Shown here: positions 1 through 9,908 of the stretch, piece after piece
How the letters are laid out: the number at the start of each line of letters is the position of its first letter
Numbering within the stretch: the first letter of the stretch is position 1
Assembly: GCF_002743375.1 (NCBI RefSeq)
Contig: NZ_PDZC01000001.1
Location: 186,001-250,000 of the forward strand
Length of the DNA: 64,000 nt
From: Sporosarcina sp. P34
Lineage (GTDB): Bacteria > Bacillota > Bacilli > Bacillales_A > Planococcaceae
Reading direction: 5' to 3'
Translations under genes and position numbers: made by a program
The notes under the pieces: generated by a model
The model's database searches: none
Told to the model about the DNA's origin: nothing
Seen by the model: only the letters and a program-made list of their open reading frames with translations

Positions 1-1
1 T

Positions 2-1072
2 GCAGTTGTCCCTGCAACTGTGCAAACGGTCCAAGCGGCCATAAGTCAAATAAGCCAATCGCCAGTATCTGACCAAGAAACAATTAAAATGAATATGCAA
101 CACCTGACACAACAGCTGAGTAGTAACTCTGCTTTACCTGAATCGATGAAACAGGCATTGCAACATATATTGAATCAATTTGTGCAACAACCAGTGACAG
201 AGGGAGCAAAAACAGCACTAGTTGAACAACTTAGTCACACATTGATCCAACAAGCGAGTAGGCAGGATGTGTCAGTTCAGCAGCAAACGGTCATGAAAGA
301 AGTACAACGGTCAGTCCAGTCGCTCTTACTGCCATTTGATCAAGCGGATGAGGCGATTCGTGCATTAATGCAAATGGCCGAAAAATCAGGAAATAATTTA
401 GTAAAACAACTGATCCAGACAGCTGAAGCTCAAGTGTCACAGACGATGAATGGTGTGGTCATGAAAGAGGCTATACAACATGTATTAAGTACACTAGGCG
501 TGAATTACGAAGCTATACTCGGAGGGGAAGAACCTGATATAGCACATTTGGCTAGCACATTAAAACCACAGTTACTGAGCATGCTACAGGAACCTCTATT
601 ATCCCCGCCACTGCGGGATGCAGCGGAAGCAATGGTGCTTCGCATGAATGGAACTTTACTACAGTCAGGGGATTTAGGTGCGCAACAACAGCTGATTATG
701 CAACTACCACTCGAGATGTTCGGCAAGAAAATCGATGCTACGTTGCAATGGAATAGTCGAATGAAAGAAAATGGAAAAATTGACCCGGCTTTTGCGCGAA
801 TAATATTTTATCTGGAATTGGAATCACTGTCGACGACTTTGGTTGATATGAATGTGCAAGACAAAGTGGTAAACTTGACGATTTTTAATGATATACCTTC
901 TTTAAAAGTAGTGGGAGCCGATTTTCAAGATCCATTAAAAGAAGGTCTTGAAGGAGTCGGCTATAAACTGTCGGGTATAACTTTTAAACCATTCATGGAA
1001 AAACAGCAAGAGGTCAAATTATCAGCTAGCACCTTCCAATCAGATGAGGGAGGAGTAGATTTCAGGATATGA
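2..1072 (+). CDS. ylqG: YlqG-like protein with FliK-like C-terminal region (5' end missing)
   Basis: The reading frame is open from base 2 with no stop, so the gene probably starts before the window; a GTG at 20 is only an internal option. At least 350 residues are visible. The first two thirds are rich in Gln, Leu and Met and look helical or low-complexity. The last ~110 residues (from about residue 240) form a compact domain that resembles the flagellar hook-length control (Flg_hook) domain at the C-terminus of FliK. The position before ylqH and sucC matches ylqG of B. subtilis, a gene of unknown function. It overlaps ylqH by 4 nt, so the two are translationally coupled. Function is not established; a role paired with the FlhB-tail-like neighbour is inference. 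Confidence 0.75.
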   Translation, partial: AVVPATVQTVQAAISQISQSPVSDQETIKMNMQHLTQQLSSNSALPESMKQALQHILNQFVQQPVTEGAKTALVEQLSHTLIQQASRQDVSVQQQTVMKEVQRSVQSLLLPFDQADEAIRALMQMAEKSGNNLVKQLIQTAEAQVSQTMNGVVMKEAIQHVLSTLGVNYEAILGGEEPDIAHLASTLKPQLLSMLQEPLLSPPLRDAAEAMVLRMNGTLLQSGDLGAQQQLIMQLPLEMFGKKIDATLQWNSRMKENGKIDPAFARIIFYLELESLSTTLVDMNVQDKVVNLTIFNDIPSLKVVGADFQDPLKEGLEGVGYKLSGITFKPFMEKQQEVKLSASTFQSDEGGVDFRI

Positions 1073-1356
1073 AAGAAGAACAACGTTTTACTAGAAAAGA
1101 GGCCGTTGCACTATCCTATGACCCTGAAGTTTCAGATGCTCCGAAAGTAATAGCCAAAGGAAAAGGGAAAATTGCGGAGAATATTCTTGAGCGTGCGCAA
1201 GAACATGCAATTCCTGTACAACACGATCCGAGTCTGCTGGAATTGCTTGGTCAATTAAATGTCAACGAAACGATACCTGAAGAACTATATCTAGCGGTAT
1301 CGGAAGTATTTGCCTATATCTATCGTTTAGATCGTCAAAAAGATAGTGTGAAGTAA
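1069..1356 (+). CDS. ylqH: YlqH, FlhB C-terminal-domain-like protein
   Basis: This 95-residue protein aligns by eye with the cytoplasmic tail of the FlhB encoded at 28867-29949. Both share a Tyr-Asp start, an Ala/Gly-Lys-Gly segment, an alternating amphipathic helix and an ending of the type IPEE..AV.EV.AYIYR. It lacks the transmembrane part of FlhB and the NPTH self-cleavage motif, so it looks like the post-cleavage piece of the switch protein made as a separate polypeptide. The ATG overlaps the end of ylqG (ATGA). In B. subtilis ylqH occupies the same place before sucC. The family has been called FhlB or 'FlhB-like'; its biological role is not firmly known. Confidence 0.82.
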   Translation: MKEEQRFTRKEAVALSYDPEVSDAPKVIAKGKGKIAENILERAQEHAIPVQHDPSLLELLGQLNVNETIPEELYLAVSEVFAYIYRLDRQKDSVK

Positions 1357-1409
1357 GAGTGTATTTAAATTGTTGGAAATTAAAGAATTTTAATTTGCAA
1401 TAGCGATTC

Positions 1410-1439
1410 TTGGACAATGTGTGACAGTTTGATTACAAT
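1410..1439 (+). promoter_or_regulatory. Candidate sigma-A promoter of sucCD
   Basis: TTGGAC at 1410-1415 and TACAAT at 1434-1439 are 18 nt apart (17 nt if read as TGGACA). The pair lies about 50 nt upstream of the sucC start, in the only sizeable gap before the operon. Each hexamer has one or two mismatches to consensus. No operator is recognisable. Confidence 0.55.
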
Positions 1440-1490
1440 AAAGCAGTAGTTGAACATCAAGCAATTGTAAAACGAATGGAGGCAGTACGT

Positions 1491-2651
1491 ATGAACATCC
1501 ATGAATATCAAGGGAAGCAGTTATTGAGAGATTACGGAGTAGCTGTTTCAAAAGGCCGTGTCGCGTTTTCTCCAAAAGAAGCAATGGCAGTAGCAAAAGA
1601 AATCGGTACATTACCTATTGTGGTAAAGGCCCAAATACATGCAGGTGGACGAGGTAAAGCAGGCGGAGTCAAAATTGTAAAATCTCTTGACGAAGTGCGT
1701 GCAGTAGCAGCCGACTTAATTGGCAAGCAACTCGTAACACACCAAACAGGTCCTAAAGGACAAGAAATTAAGCGTCTTCTTGTTGAAGAAGGAATTGATA
1801 TCGAAAAAGAATTTTATATTGGTCTTGTCGTTGACCGCGCAACAGATCGAGTAACGTTGATGGGATCTGCAGAAGGCGGCGTAGAAATCGAAGAAGTGGC
1901 AGAAAATAATCCCGAAAAGATTTTCTATGAAGTAATCGACCCAGTAGTTGGATTGGTTCCTTTCCAAGCACGTCGTATGGCGTTTAATATGGAAATTCCT
2001 AGCAACTTAATCAATAAAGCAGTCAGCTTTTTCTTAGGTTTATATAAAGTGTTCAGCGAAAAAGATGCATCTATTGTCGAAATTAATCCTTTGGTTGTTA
2101 CAAAAGACCAGCGTGTACTTGCATTGGATGCAAAATTCAACTTTGATGACAATGCTACATTCCGTCATAAAGATATTATGGAATTACGTGACTTTGATGA
2201 AGAGGATCCGAAAGAAATTGAAGCATCTAAGTATGACCTGAGCTATATTTCTCTTGACGGAAATATTGGCTGCATGGTAAATGGAGCCGGTTTAGCAATG
2301 GCTACAATGGATACGATCCATTACTACGGCGGAGAACCCGCTAACTTCTTAGATGTTGGGGGCGGTGCAAAGAAAGAAAAAGTAGCAGCCGCTTTCAAAA
2401 TCATTTTATCCGATCCAAAAGTTAAAGGCATTTTTGTTAATATCTTTGGTGGAATAATGAAATGTGACGTAATTGCTGAAGGTGTTATTGAGGCAGCTAA
2501 AGAAGTGGGGCTTCAAGTACCTCTTGTCGTACGTCTTGAAGGAACGAATGTAGAACGCGGGAAAGCCTTGCTACAAGAATCCGGCATCAATATCGTTGCA
2601 GCGGATTCCATGGCAGAGGGCGCGAAAAAAATCGTTGAGTTGATAGGATAA
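1491..2651 (+). CDS. sucC: Succinyl-CoA synthetase (ADP-forming), beta subunit
   Basis: Beta subunit of the TCA-cycle enzyme that converts succinyl-CoA to succinate with substrate-level synthesis of ATP. It is 386 residues, the family length. An N-terminal ATP-grasp domain (starting [11 protein letters not shown], with [16 protein letters not shown] near residues 45-60) is followed by the CoA-ligase domain with [12 protein letters not shown] near residue 325. The ATG at 1491 is preferred over the ATG at 1476 because it has a GGAGG 13 nt upstream and gives the conserved MNIHEYQ start. sucD follows after 18 nt and supplies the phosphohistidine alpha subunit. Confidence 0.97.
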   Translation: MNIHEYQGKQLLRDYGVAVSKGRVAFSPKEAMAVAKEIGTLPIVVKAQIHAGGRGKAGGVKIVKSLDEVRAVAADLIGKQLVTHQTGPKGQEIKRLLVEEGIDIEKEFYIGLVVDRATDRVTLMGSAEGGVEIEEVAENNPEKIFYEVIDPVVGLVPFQARRMAFNMEIPSNLINKAVSFFLGLYKVFSEKDASIVEINPLVVTKDQRVLALDAKFNFDDNATFRHKDIMELRDFDEEDPKEIEASKYDLSYISLDGNIGCMVNGAGLAMATMDTIHYYGGEPANFLDVGGGAKKEKVAAAFKIILSDPKVKGIFVNIFGGIMKCDVIAEGVIEAAKEVGLQVPLVVRLEGTNVERGKALLQESGINIVAADSMAEGAKKIVELIG

Positions 2652-2669
2652 GAAAGGCAGGTACAAATC

Positions 2670-3572
2670 ATGAGTATTTATGTGAATAAAGATACAAAAG
2701 TAATTGTACAAGGAATTACAGGTTCCACTGCCCTGTTCCACACACAGCAAATGTTGGAATATGGTACGAAAATTGTCGCTGGCGTAACGCCTGGTAAAGG
2801 CGGTCAGACGGTGGAAGGTGTGCCGGTATTTAACACTGTGGAAGAAGCAGTAAAAGAAACAGGTGCGACGGTTTCTATTATTTATGTACCTGCACCGTAT
2901 GCGGCAGATGCCATTATGGAAGGCGTCGACGCAGGACTAGACATGACAATCTGTATTACGGAGCATATTCCAGTCCTAGATATGATCAAAGTGAAACGTT
3001 ATATGGAAGGCAAAAAGACACGATTGATTGGTCCAAACTGTCCGGGTGTTATTACGGCAGACGAGACTAAAATCGGTATTATGCCAGGCTATATTCATAC
3101 TAAAGGGCATGTGGGCGTAGTTTCTCGTTCAGGTACACTAACTTATGAAGCGGTTCACCAGTTAACTCAAGAAGGCATTGGTCAAACTACAGCTGTCGGA
3201 ATTGGTGGAGACCCGGTAAATGGTACAAACTTTATCGATGTCTTGAAAGCATTCAATGAAGATCCAGAAACCTATGCAGTCGTCATGATCGGTGAAATTG
3301 GTGGTACTGCAGAGGAAGAAGCAGCCGCTTGGATCAAAGAAAATATGACGAAGCCTGTAGTAGGCTTTATCGGTGGTCAAACTGCACCTGAAGGCAAGCG
3401 TATGGGACACGCAGGTGCTATAATTTCCGGTGGTAAAGGTACTGCTGCTGATAAAATCAAAGCACTACAAGAAGCTGATGTTCAAGTTGCAGATACACCT
3501 TCAGTCATAGGTGAAACGTTAATCAAAGTCCTAAAAGAAAAAGGACTATACGAGAAATGTAAAACGAAGTAA
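2670..3572 (+). CDS. sucD: Succinyl-CoA synthetase, alpha subunit
   Basis: Alpha subunit of succinyl-CoA synthetase, 300 residues. It binds CoA through the N-terminal Rossmann fold ([25 protein letters not shown]) and carries the phosphorylated histidine in the [12 protein letters not shown] loop (His247). [10 protein letters not shown] and GPNCPGVI are further family signatures. It is co-transcribed with sucC and followed after a few bases by a strong hairpin terminator, so sucCD is a two-gene operon. Confidence 0.97.
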   Translation: MSIYVNKDTKVIVQGITGSTALFHTQQMLEYGTKIVAGVTPGKGGQTVEGVPVFNTVEEAVKETGATVSIIYVPAPYAADAIMEGVDAGLDMTICITEHIPVLDMIKVKRYMEGKKTRLIGPNCPGVITADETKIGIMPGYIHTKGHVGVVSRSGTLTYEAVHQLTQEGIGQTTAVGIGGDPVNGTNFIDVLKAFNEDPETYAVVMIGEIGGTAEEEAAAWIKENMTKPVVGFIGGQTAPEGKRMGHAGAIISGGKGTAADKIKALQEADVQVADTPSVIGETLIKVLKEKGLYEKCKTK

Positions 3573-3575
3573 ACT

Positions 3576-3607
3576 AAAAGGAGTAGCTTAATCGCTACTC
3601 CTTTTTT
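3576..3607 (+). terminator. Rho-independent terminator of sucCD
   Basis: A 12-bp perfect stem (AAAAGGAGTAGC with GCTACTCCTTTT) closes a 6-nt loop and runs into a T tract (to 3607), directly after the sucD stop codon. Confidence 0.92.
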
Positions 3608-3645
3608 CGTGCTCTCGCTTGTAGTGTCGAACAGAGGAGAATTCG

Positions 3646-4527
3646 ATGCTCTATACCAGTCAACAACTACATTTACTGTACGTACATTATATCCATCCCG
3701 TACCTTTTAATCGTTTTACGAGGCTATTGCAGGAGAACCCTTTATTAGAGAATCTACATTCTTACTCGGCTCTTCAATGGTCGTATATTTTTAATTTGCC
3801 GATAGAGAGAATGAATCAATTCCCAGAGAAATACAGAGAGATTTCCTGTCTCCCTATAGTAGATATGCTGAAGAAAAACCATGTGGTACCCATCACGTAC
3901 TTTCATTCGAATTATCCCAAAGAATTAAAGCAATTATGTGATCCGCCATCGGTTCTTTATACGAAAGGGAATAAACTTTTATTGAAAAAACATCCCCGAG
4001 TTGGAATAATTGGCTCTCGTACAGCGACGAGCTATTCCAAAATGGCGCTGGAATTCATTGTGCCACCACTCGTCGACCGTCAGATCCCAATTGTTTCAGG
4101 CTTAGCAGCTGGAGCTGACACGATGGCTCATCAAGCTGCGATTGACTATGGCGGAGAAACCATTGGCGTATTAGGTCATGGATTTTCTCACATGTATCCG
4201 AAAAAGAATCAAAAAATAGCTGAAGAAATGGCGCGAAATCATTTACTTGTGACGGAGTATCCACCATACTTTCCACCAGCCAAATGGACATTTCCTATGC
4301 GTAATCGAATTATCAGTGGTTTATCTAACGCGCTAGTCATTACAGAATCTGTCGAAAGAAGCGGAACAATGAGTACTGTTGAACATGCTCTCGATCATGG
4401 AAAAGAAATATTTGCAGTACCTGGTGCCATAGATTCTCCTCTTTCCGTGGGTCCAAATAAGCTGTTGGATGAAGGGGCCAAGCCGTTGTGGAGTGGTTAT
4501 CAGATTATTGATTCTTTACTATCATGA
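3646..4527 (+). CDS. dprA: DNA processing protein DprA (Smf)
   Basis: Single-strand DNA-binding protein that loads RecA on incoming DNA during natural transformation. The 293-residue length matches B. subtilis Smf. The Rossmann-like core is clear: VGIIGSRTATSYSK near residue 120, SGLAAGADTMAHQAA near 150, MRNRIISGLS near 218, then the ESVERSGTMSTVEHAL and VPGAIDSP motifs. It starts at ATG 3646 with a GAGGAG sequence 8 nt upstream. It stands between terminated sucCD and topA, as in B. subtilis. Having dprA does not by itself show competence. Confidence 0.95.
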   Translation: MLYTSQQLHLLYVHYIHPVPFNRFTRLLQENPLLENLHSYSALQWSYIFNLPIERMNQFPEKYREISCLPIVDMLKKNHVVPITYFHSNYPKELKQLCDPPSVLYTKGNKLLLKKHPRVGIIGSRTATSYSKMALEFIVPPLVDRQIPIVSGLAAGADTMAHQAAIDYGGETIGVLGHGFSHMYPKKNQKIAEEMARNHLLVTEYPPYFPPAKWTFPMRNRIISGLSNALVITESVERSGTMSTVEHALDHGKEIFAVPGAIDSPLSVGPNKLLDEGAKPLWSGYQIIDSLLS

Positions 4528-4649
4528 GGCATTTCCTCTTCTTGTAAAATGTTTAAAAGGTTGCTTTATTTGAAAAACTGTTATACATTTTGCAACAGAT
4601 ATTCTTTTGCTGAATAAATATAAAGAAATCTCTCTGAGGAGGGAACGAT

Positions 4650-6725
4650 ATGGCAGATTACTTAGTAATAGTGGAATCGCCTGCTAAAGCGAAAACGATT
4701 GAACGTTACTTAGGAAAGAAGTATAAAGTTAGTGCATCACTCGGTCATTTACGCGATTTACCCCGCAGTCAAATGGGTGTAGATACCGAAAATAATTATG
4801 AACCGAAGTATATTACAATCCGAGGTAAAGGACCGATACTTCAAGATTTGAAAAAAGAAGCGAAAAAAGCGAAGAAAGTTTTCCTCGCAGCTGACCCGGA
4901 TCGTGAAGGGGAAGCAATAGCTTGGCATTTATCACATCAATTAGGTGTAGATATAGAATCAGACTGCCGCGTGGTGTTCAATGAAATTACAAAAGATGCA
5001 ATCAAAGAATCATTTAAACACCCCCGTCCGATTGATATGGATTTAGTGGATGCGCAGCAAGCAAGAAGGATTTTGGATAGACTAGTAGGCTATAACATCA
5101 GTCCGATCCTTTGGAAGAAAGTTAAGAAAGGATTATCCGCGGGACGTGTGCAATCAGTTGCTTTGCGTTTGATCATCGATCGGGAAAATGAAATCAATGC
5201 ATTTGAGCCTGAAGAGTATTGGTCCATCACTGCACAATTCACTAAAGATGATAAAACGTTTGAAGGGCAATTTTACGGCGATGCGAATGAAAAAGTGAAA
5301 CTAACGAATCAAGAACAAGTGGAAAAAATAGTGAATTCAATAAAACCGGACGAATTCGAAGTATCCACAGTAGTGAAGAAAGAACGTAAACGTAACCCAG
5401 CGTTGCCGTTCACTACCTCATCCCTTCAGCAAGAGGCAGCACGCAAGCTGAACTTCCGCGCAAGGAAGACGATGATGCTAGCGCAACAATTATATGAAGG
5501 AATTGCGATTGGAAAAGAAGGTACAGTTGGTTTAATTACTTATATGCGTACCGACTCGACGAGAATCTCTGATACTGCAAAAGAAGAAGTGAAGTCATTC
5601 ATCCAAACGATGTACGGTGAAGAGTTTATTTCAACTAGTACGAAAAAAACGAAAGCTACAGCGAAGACGCAAGATGCGCACGAAGCGGTGAGACCTACTT
5701 CAGCTATGCGTCCCCCAGATGCCATGAAAGCGTTCTTAACAAGAGACCAACATCGTCTTTATAAACTAATTTGGGAACGTCTCATCGCTAGTCAAATGGC
5801 ACCAGCTGTTTTGGATACAGTGACTGCAGATTTCTTAAATGGAGATATTCGTTTTAGAGCATCGGGATCTCAAGTGAAATTTCCGGGGTTTATGAAAGTA
5901 TATATTGAAGGCAATGATGACCAACAAGAAGAAAAAGAAAATATATTACCGCCACTTGAAGAAGGTGAGCGTATTAAATATGCAGACGTAGATCCGAAAC
6001 AGCATTTCACACAGCCGCCGCCAAGATATTCGGAGGCGCGTTTAGTGAAGACGCTTGAGGAGCTAGGTATAGGGAGACCTTCTACGTATGCACCTACTCT
6101 TGACACCATTCAAAAGCGTGGCTATGTCACACTAGATGCCAAGCGGTTTATCCCGACAGAACTTGGAGTCATCGTCCATCAGGCAGTTAATCAATACTTC
6201 CCTGATATCATTGACATCGAATTTACGAGGCAGATGGAACAACGTCTTGACCATGTGGAAGAAGGTACAATTGAATGGCGTACAGTGATCGATGATTTCT
6301 ACCGTGATTTTGAAAAGCACGTAGAAGTAGCGGATGCCGAAATGGAAAAGATTGAAATTAAAGATGAGCCAGCGGGTGAAGATTGTGAAAAATGTAGTTC
6401 TCCAATGGTCTATAAGATGGGCCGCTACGGAAAATTCATGGCATGCTCCAACTTCCCAGATTGTCGTAATACGAAGGCCATTATCAAACCAATCGGTGTC
6501 AAATGTCCGAAGTGTAAAGAGGGCGAAGTCGTCGAGCGAAAAAGTAAGACGAAGAGAATTTTCTTTGGTTGTGATCAATATCCTGAATGTGATTACGTTT
6601 CATGGGATAAACCAATCTCGAGACCGTGTCCGAAATGTCAGCACACAATGGTCGAAAAACGATTGAAAAAAGGTGTTCAAATCCAATGTACGGAATGTGA
6701 TTATAAAGAAGAACCACAAAACTAG
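4650..6725 (+). CDS. topA: DNA topoisomerase I
   Basis: Type IA topoisomerase that relaxes negative supercoils, 691 residues. The N-terminal Toprim domain has [16 protein letters not shown] (Glu9) and [13 protein letters not shown]. The catalytic tyrosine is Tyr298 in [24 protein letters not shown] follows in the core. The C-terminus carries three four-cysteine zinc ribbons (from about residue 575, 617 and 655), each CxxC...CxxxxxC-type or similar. The start is ATG 4650 with GGAGG upstream. The 122-nt gap before it is AT-rich; I see no convincing promoter there. trmFO follows 43 nt later. Confidence 0.97.
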   Translation: MADYLVIVESPAKAKTIERYLGKKYKVSASLGHLRDLPRSQMGVDTENNYEPKYITIRGKGPILQDLKKEAKKAKKVFLAADPDREGEAIAWHLSHQLGVDIESDCRVVFNEITKDAIKESFKHPRPIDMDLVDAQQARRILDRLVGYNISPILWKKVKKGLSAGRVQSVALRLIIDRENEINAFEPEEYWSITAQFTKDDKTFEGQFYGDANEKVKLTNQEQVEKIVNSIKPDEFEVSTVVKKERKRNPALPFTTSSLQQEAARKLNFRARKTMMLAQQLYEGIAIGKEGTVGLITYMRTDSTRISDTAKEEVKSFIQTMYGEEFISTSTKKTKATAKTQDAHEAVRPTSAMRPPDAMKAFLTRDQHRLYKLIWERLIASQMAPAVLDTVTADFLNGDIRFRASGSQVKFPGFMKVYIEGNDDQQEEKENILPPLEEGERIKYADVDPKQHFTQPPPRYSEARLVKTLEELGIGRPSTYAPTLDTIQKRGYVTLDAKRFIPTELGVIVHQAVNQYFPDIIDIEFTRQMEQRLDHVEEGTIEWRTVIDDFYRDFEKHVEVADAEMEKIEIKDEPAGEDCEKCSSPMVYKMGRYGKFMACSNFPDCRNTKAIIKPIGVKCPKCKEGEVVERKSKTKRIFFGCDQYPECDYVSWDKPISRPCPKCQHTMVEKRLKKGVQIQCTECDYKEEPQN

Positions 6726-6768
6726 TAAGTTAGAAATAATTCAACATAATGAGAAAGAGGTAGTGAAA

Positions 6769-8079
6769 ATGACGCAAATTGTAAATGTGATCGGTGCAGG
6801 GTTAGCTGGAAGTGAGGCTGCTTGGCAATTAGCTAATAGGGGAGTCCAAGTGAAATTATTCGAAATGCGTCCTGTGAAGCAAACCCCTGCCCATCATACA
6901 GATAAATTTGCGGAGTTAGTATGCAGTAACTCGTTACGTGCGAATAATCTGACAAACGCAGTAGGTGTCATCAAAGAAGAGATGCGCCAATTAAATTCAT
7001 TGATTATTCAAGCGGCGGATGATTGTGCGGTACCGGCTGGTGGAGCGCTTGCAGTAGATCGGCACGAATTCGCTGGCAACGTCACGGACAAGGTCCGTAA
7101 TCATCCGAATATAGAAGTGATCAATGAAGAAGTGATAAAAGTACCGGAAGGAATTACGGTAATCGCATCTGGTCCACTCACATCTCCAGCATTAGCTGAA
7201 GAAATTAGACAGCTAACTGGTGAGGATTATTTATATTTCTATGATGCTGCGGCTCCCATCGTAGAGGCTGATTCCATTGATATGGATAAAGTTTATTTGA
7301 AATCACGTTATGATAAAGGGGAAGCAGCCTATTTAAACTGCCCTATGAACGCGGAGGAATTCGAGCGTTTCTATGAGGCTTTAACATCTGCTGAAGTAGC
7401 GCCTTTAAAAGATTTTGAGAAAGAACTTTATTTTGAAGGATGTATGCCAATTGAAGAGATGGCGAAGCGTGGTGTGAAAACGATGTTATTCGGCCCTTTA
7501 AAACCGGTTGGACTTGAAGACCCTAAAACAGGTAAAGAACCAATAGCAGTTGTTCAGTTACGCCAAGACAACGCAGCGGGAACATTATATAACCTAGTAG
7601 GATTTCAGACGCATCTAAAATGGGGAGCCCAGAAAGAAGTATTAAAACTGATACCTGGATTAGAAAATGTGGATATCGTACGTTACGGCGTGATGCATCG
7701 TAATACATTCATCAACTCTCCTAGAGTATTGAACTGCACATACCAACTGAAATCACAACCAACCATTCTATTTGCGGGTCAAGTAACAGGTGTAGAAGGC
7801 TATGTTGAATCAGCAGGATCAGGATTGATTGCAGGCATTAATGCAGCGCAATTGGCAAAGGGCGAGAGACCGGTCCGATTTCCAAGAGAAACGGCACTTG
7901 GCAGCATGGCGCGTTATATCACGGAAGCTGACCCAAATAACTTCCAGCCGATTAACATCAACTTTGGATTATTTCCTGAGTTGAATAGGCGCTATAGAAC
8001 AAAAGCCGAACGAGCGGACAAACATGCGACACGCGCATTGGATGCATTACAAGAATTTAAATCAACGACAAAATTATAA
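6769..8079 (+). CDS. trmFO: tRNA (uracil-54-C5)-methyltransferase, folate/FAD-dependent
   Basis: Makes ribothymidine-54 in the T loop of tRNAs using methylenetetrahydrofolate and FADH2, formerly Gid. The 436 residues begin with an FAD-binding [11 protein letters not shown] motif at residues 9-19. [10 protein letters not shown] and [14 protein letters not shown] follow, and the [13 protein letters not shown] segment holds a conserved catalytic-type cysteine. [20 protein letters not shown] near the end closes the FAD site. The ATG at 6769 ([11 protein letters not shown]) is chosen over an upstream in-frame ATG at 6673, which lies inside topA. A terminator follows. Confidence 0.95.
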   Translation: MTQIVNVIGAGLAGSEAAWQLANRGVQVKLFEMRPVKQTPAHHTDKFAELVCSNSLRANNLTNAVGVIKEEMRQLNSLIIQAADDCAVPAGGALAVDRHEFAGNVTDKVRNHPNIEVINEEVIKVPEGITVIASGPLTSPALAEEIRQLTGEDYLYFYDAAAPIVEADSIDMDKVYLKSRYDKGEAAYLNCPMNAEEFERFYEALTSAEVAPLKDFEKELYFEGCMPIEEMAKRGVKTMLFGPLKPVGLEDPKTGKEPIAVVQLRQDNAAGTLYNLVGFQTHLKWGAQKEVLKLIPGLENVDIVRYGVMHRNTFINSPRVLNCTYQLKSQPTILFAGQVTGVEGYVESAGSGLIAGINAAQLAKGERPVRFPRETALGSMARYITEADPNNFQPININFGLFPELNRRYRTKAERADKHATRALDALQEFKSTTKL

Positions 8080-8106
8080 AAACTTTACTTTAACAACTTA
8101 AAGACG

Positions 8107-8156
8107 AACTGAAGATCGAACTCCATTTAATCGGAGTTTGATCTTCAGTTTTTTTG
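8107..8156 (+). terminator. Rho-independent terminator after trmFO
   Basis: An 18-bp stem (8107-8124 with 8133-8150, one G-T wobble) closes an 8-nt loop and is followed by a T run. It separates topA-trmFO from the xerC operon. Confidence 0.93.
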
Positions 8157-8460
8157 TTGTTGTCGCTTTGTGCAACTTTCTAGTTGGTATAACGTCTTAC
8201 AATTAGGGAAATGATGAACAGTATGATAAATAATTACTTAGTATTAAAGTAATTTGACTGTTATGTGACGGAAAAGGTTCTTTAATTTAAAAATGATAAA
8301 GAATCAGTTTTTCAAAGTTGCCCAATAATCCTTGCTAATGTATAGTGTTTAATGGACTACATTCGGCTTTGATAGTATATATCGCACTATATATAATCAA
8401 CACACTTTCGTATTTTCAGGTGCACGTTGTACGATGATAAATTCGTATTGAGGTGATAAA
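8157..8460. other. Intergenic region upstream of xerC
   Basis: This 304-nt AT-rich gap holds no open reading frame of note. It contains a small inverted repeat (ATTACTT at 8233-8239 with AAGTAAT at 8247-8253) and a near-consensus promoter at 8369-8397. Around 8411-8418 there is one half of a CodY-type box (ATTTTCAG), but the second half is absent. Confidence 0.6.
8369..8397 (+). promoter_or_regulatory. Sigma-A promoter of the xerC-hslV-hslU-codY operon
   Basis: TTGATA at 8369-8374 and a perfect TATAAT at 8392-8397 are separated by exactly 17 nt. The likely transcript start near 8404 lies about 57 nt before the xerC ATG. In B. subtilis the matching codV-clpQ-clpY-codY operon is also transcribed from a promoter at this place. 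Confidence 0.78.
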
Positions 8461-9360
8461 ATGATCCCTGAAATAAAACAATTGGCAGAAGAATATGTAT
8501 CCTATATTCGACTAGAGAAAAACTACTCATCCTACACGGTCGCAGAGTATGAAAAAGACCTTCGGGATTTTTTATTGTTTCTGCAAGAAGAGGGCATTGG
8601 GAAGTTGGAAGACGTCGACTATCCTGTAGCTAGATTATATATTACACGTTTATATGATCGTTCGTATGCAAGAACAAGCATTTCTAGGAAAATATCAGCC
8701 ATTCGGTCATTTTTTACATTCATTAATGCTCGTTACGGGATTGAAGATCAAGCATTTCGATTATTGTATCATCCGAAGCAAGAAGAACGTCTTCCTGCAT
8801 TTTTCTATCAGCAAGAGTTGGAAAAGCTTTTTGAAGTTACGGTGGGTGAGGATTTTCGCTCCTTGCGTGATCGTGCTTTACTCGAGTTGCTTTATGCGAC
8901 GGGAATCCGTGTTGGGGAACTAGTAGAAATCGAAGTGCAAGATGTGGATCATTATTTAGGAATTGTAAAAGTAATGGGTAAAGGACGGAAAGAACGTTTT
9001 GTGCCATTTGGAAGTTTTGCAGGGGAAGCATTGCGGAACTATATAGACAGTAGTCGACCACAATTGATAAAGCAAAAGAAGCATACAAAACTGTTTGTCA
9101 ATTTACGTGGAGATCCTTTGACGGATCGAGGCGTGCGCTATGTATTAGATGACTTAATGAAGAGAGCATCCTTACATACTAATATTACGCCACATATGAT
9201 CCGCCATACGTTTGCGACACATTTGCTTGGCGCAGGTGCGGATCTTCGGTCAGTACAAGAGTTACTAGGACATAGTCATTTATCTTCAACTCAAGTCTAT
9301 ACCCATGTCACAAATGAACACTTACGCCAAACTTATTTACAAACGCACCCTCGTGCTTAG
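8461..9360 (+). CDS. xerC: Tyrosine recombinase XerC (CodV)
   Basis: Site-specific recombinase that, with XerD, resolves chromosome dimers at the dif site. Its 299 residues contain the N-terminal SAM-like core-binding domain (about 1-90) and the catalytic domain with all tyrosine recombinase residues: Arg150 in ATGIRVGEL, the Lys in [21 protein letters not shown] and the nucleophile Tyr280 in QVYTHV. It is the first gene of the hslVU-codY operon, as codV is in B. subtilis. The start is ATG 8461, after GAGGTGATAAA. Confidence 0.95.
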   Translation: MIPEIKQLAEEYVSYIRLEKNYSSYTVAEYEKDLRDFLLFLQEEGIGKLEDVDYPVARLYITRLYDRSYARTSISRKISAIRSFFTFINARYGIEDQAFRLLYHPKQEERLPAFFYQQELEKLFEVTVGEDFRSLRDRALLELLYATGIRVGELVEIEVQDVDHYLGIVKVMGKGRKERFVPFGSFAGEALRNYIDSSRPQLIKQKKHTKLFVNLRGDPLTDRGVRYVLDDLMKRASLHTNITPHMIRHTFATHLLGAGADLRSVQELLGHSHLSSTQVYTHVTNEHLRQTYLQTHPRA

Positions 9361-9371
9361 GAGGAACTATA

Positions 9372-9908
9372 ATGAAATTTCATGCAACAACGATATTTGC
9401 TATTCATCATGATGGGCAATGTGCCATGTCAGGTGATGGGCAAGTGACGATGGGCGAGTCGGTCGTCATGAAACACACAGCGAAGAAAGTTCGTAGATTA
9501 TTCAACGGCAAAGTCTTAGCTGGTTTTGCTGGTTCCGTAGCGGATGCATTTACGCTATTTGACTTATTTGAGGCTAAACTCAATGAATACGATGGAAATC
9601 TTCAACGCGCGTCAGTTGAACTTGCTAAAGAATGGCGTGGAGATCGGATCTTACGTAAGTTAGAAGCATTGTTACTCGTTATGGATGAACATACACTATT
9701 ACTTGTTTCAGGTACTGGTGAAGTAATAGAGCCGGATGATGGAGTATTGGCAATCGGTTCTGGAGGCAATTATGCATTAGCGGCTGGGCGTGCACTGAAG
9801 AAGCACAGCCATAAATTAACGGCAGAAGAAATTGCTAAGATTTCACTTGAGACAGCTGCCGATATTTGTGTGTTTACCAATCATAACATTATCGTGGAGG
9901 TGCTTTAA
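9372..9908 (+). CDS. hslV: ATP-dependent protease, proteolytic subunit HslV (ClpQ)
   Basis: Proteasome-like peptidase that forms double hexamer rings capped by HslU. Its 178 residues match the family, with [29 protein letters not shown] and [16 protein letters not shown]. The N-terminus reads [12 protein letters not shown]. subtilis ClpQ has a Ser right after Met that has been reported as the nucleophile; here residue 2 is Lys. The usual HslV threonine would be Thr6 if the first five residues are removed. ATG 9372 is the only possible start: it has an AGGAGG 8 nt upstream and no other in-frame start nearby. Confidence 0.95.
   Translation: MKFHATTIFAIHHDGQCAMSGDGQVTMGESVVMKHTAKKVRRLFNGKVLAGFAGSVADAFTLFDLFEAKLNEYDGNLQRASVELAKEWRGDRILRKLEALLLVMDEHTLLLVSGTGEVIEPDDGVLAIGSGGNYALAAGRALKKHSHKLTAEEIAKISLETAADICVFTNHNIIVEVL

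Noticed and set aside
6132-6578. A 148-codon open frame on the - strand inside topA
   Set aside because: It lies antisense to a full-length topA, has no ribosome binding site and reads as a shadow of topA codons.
8107-8156. Inverted repeat considered as a mobile element end or dif-like site near xerC
   Set aside because: It is a perfect terminator with a T run; no target duplication, transposase or Xer-type core sequence is visible.
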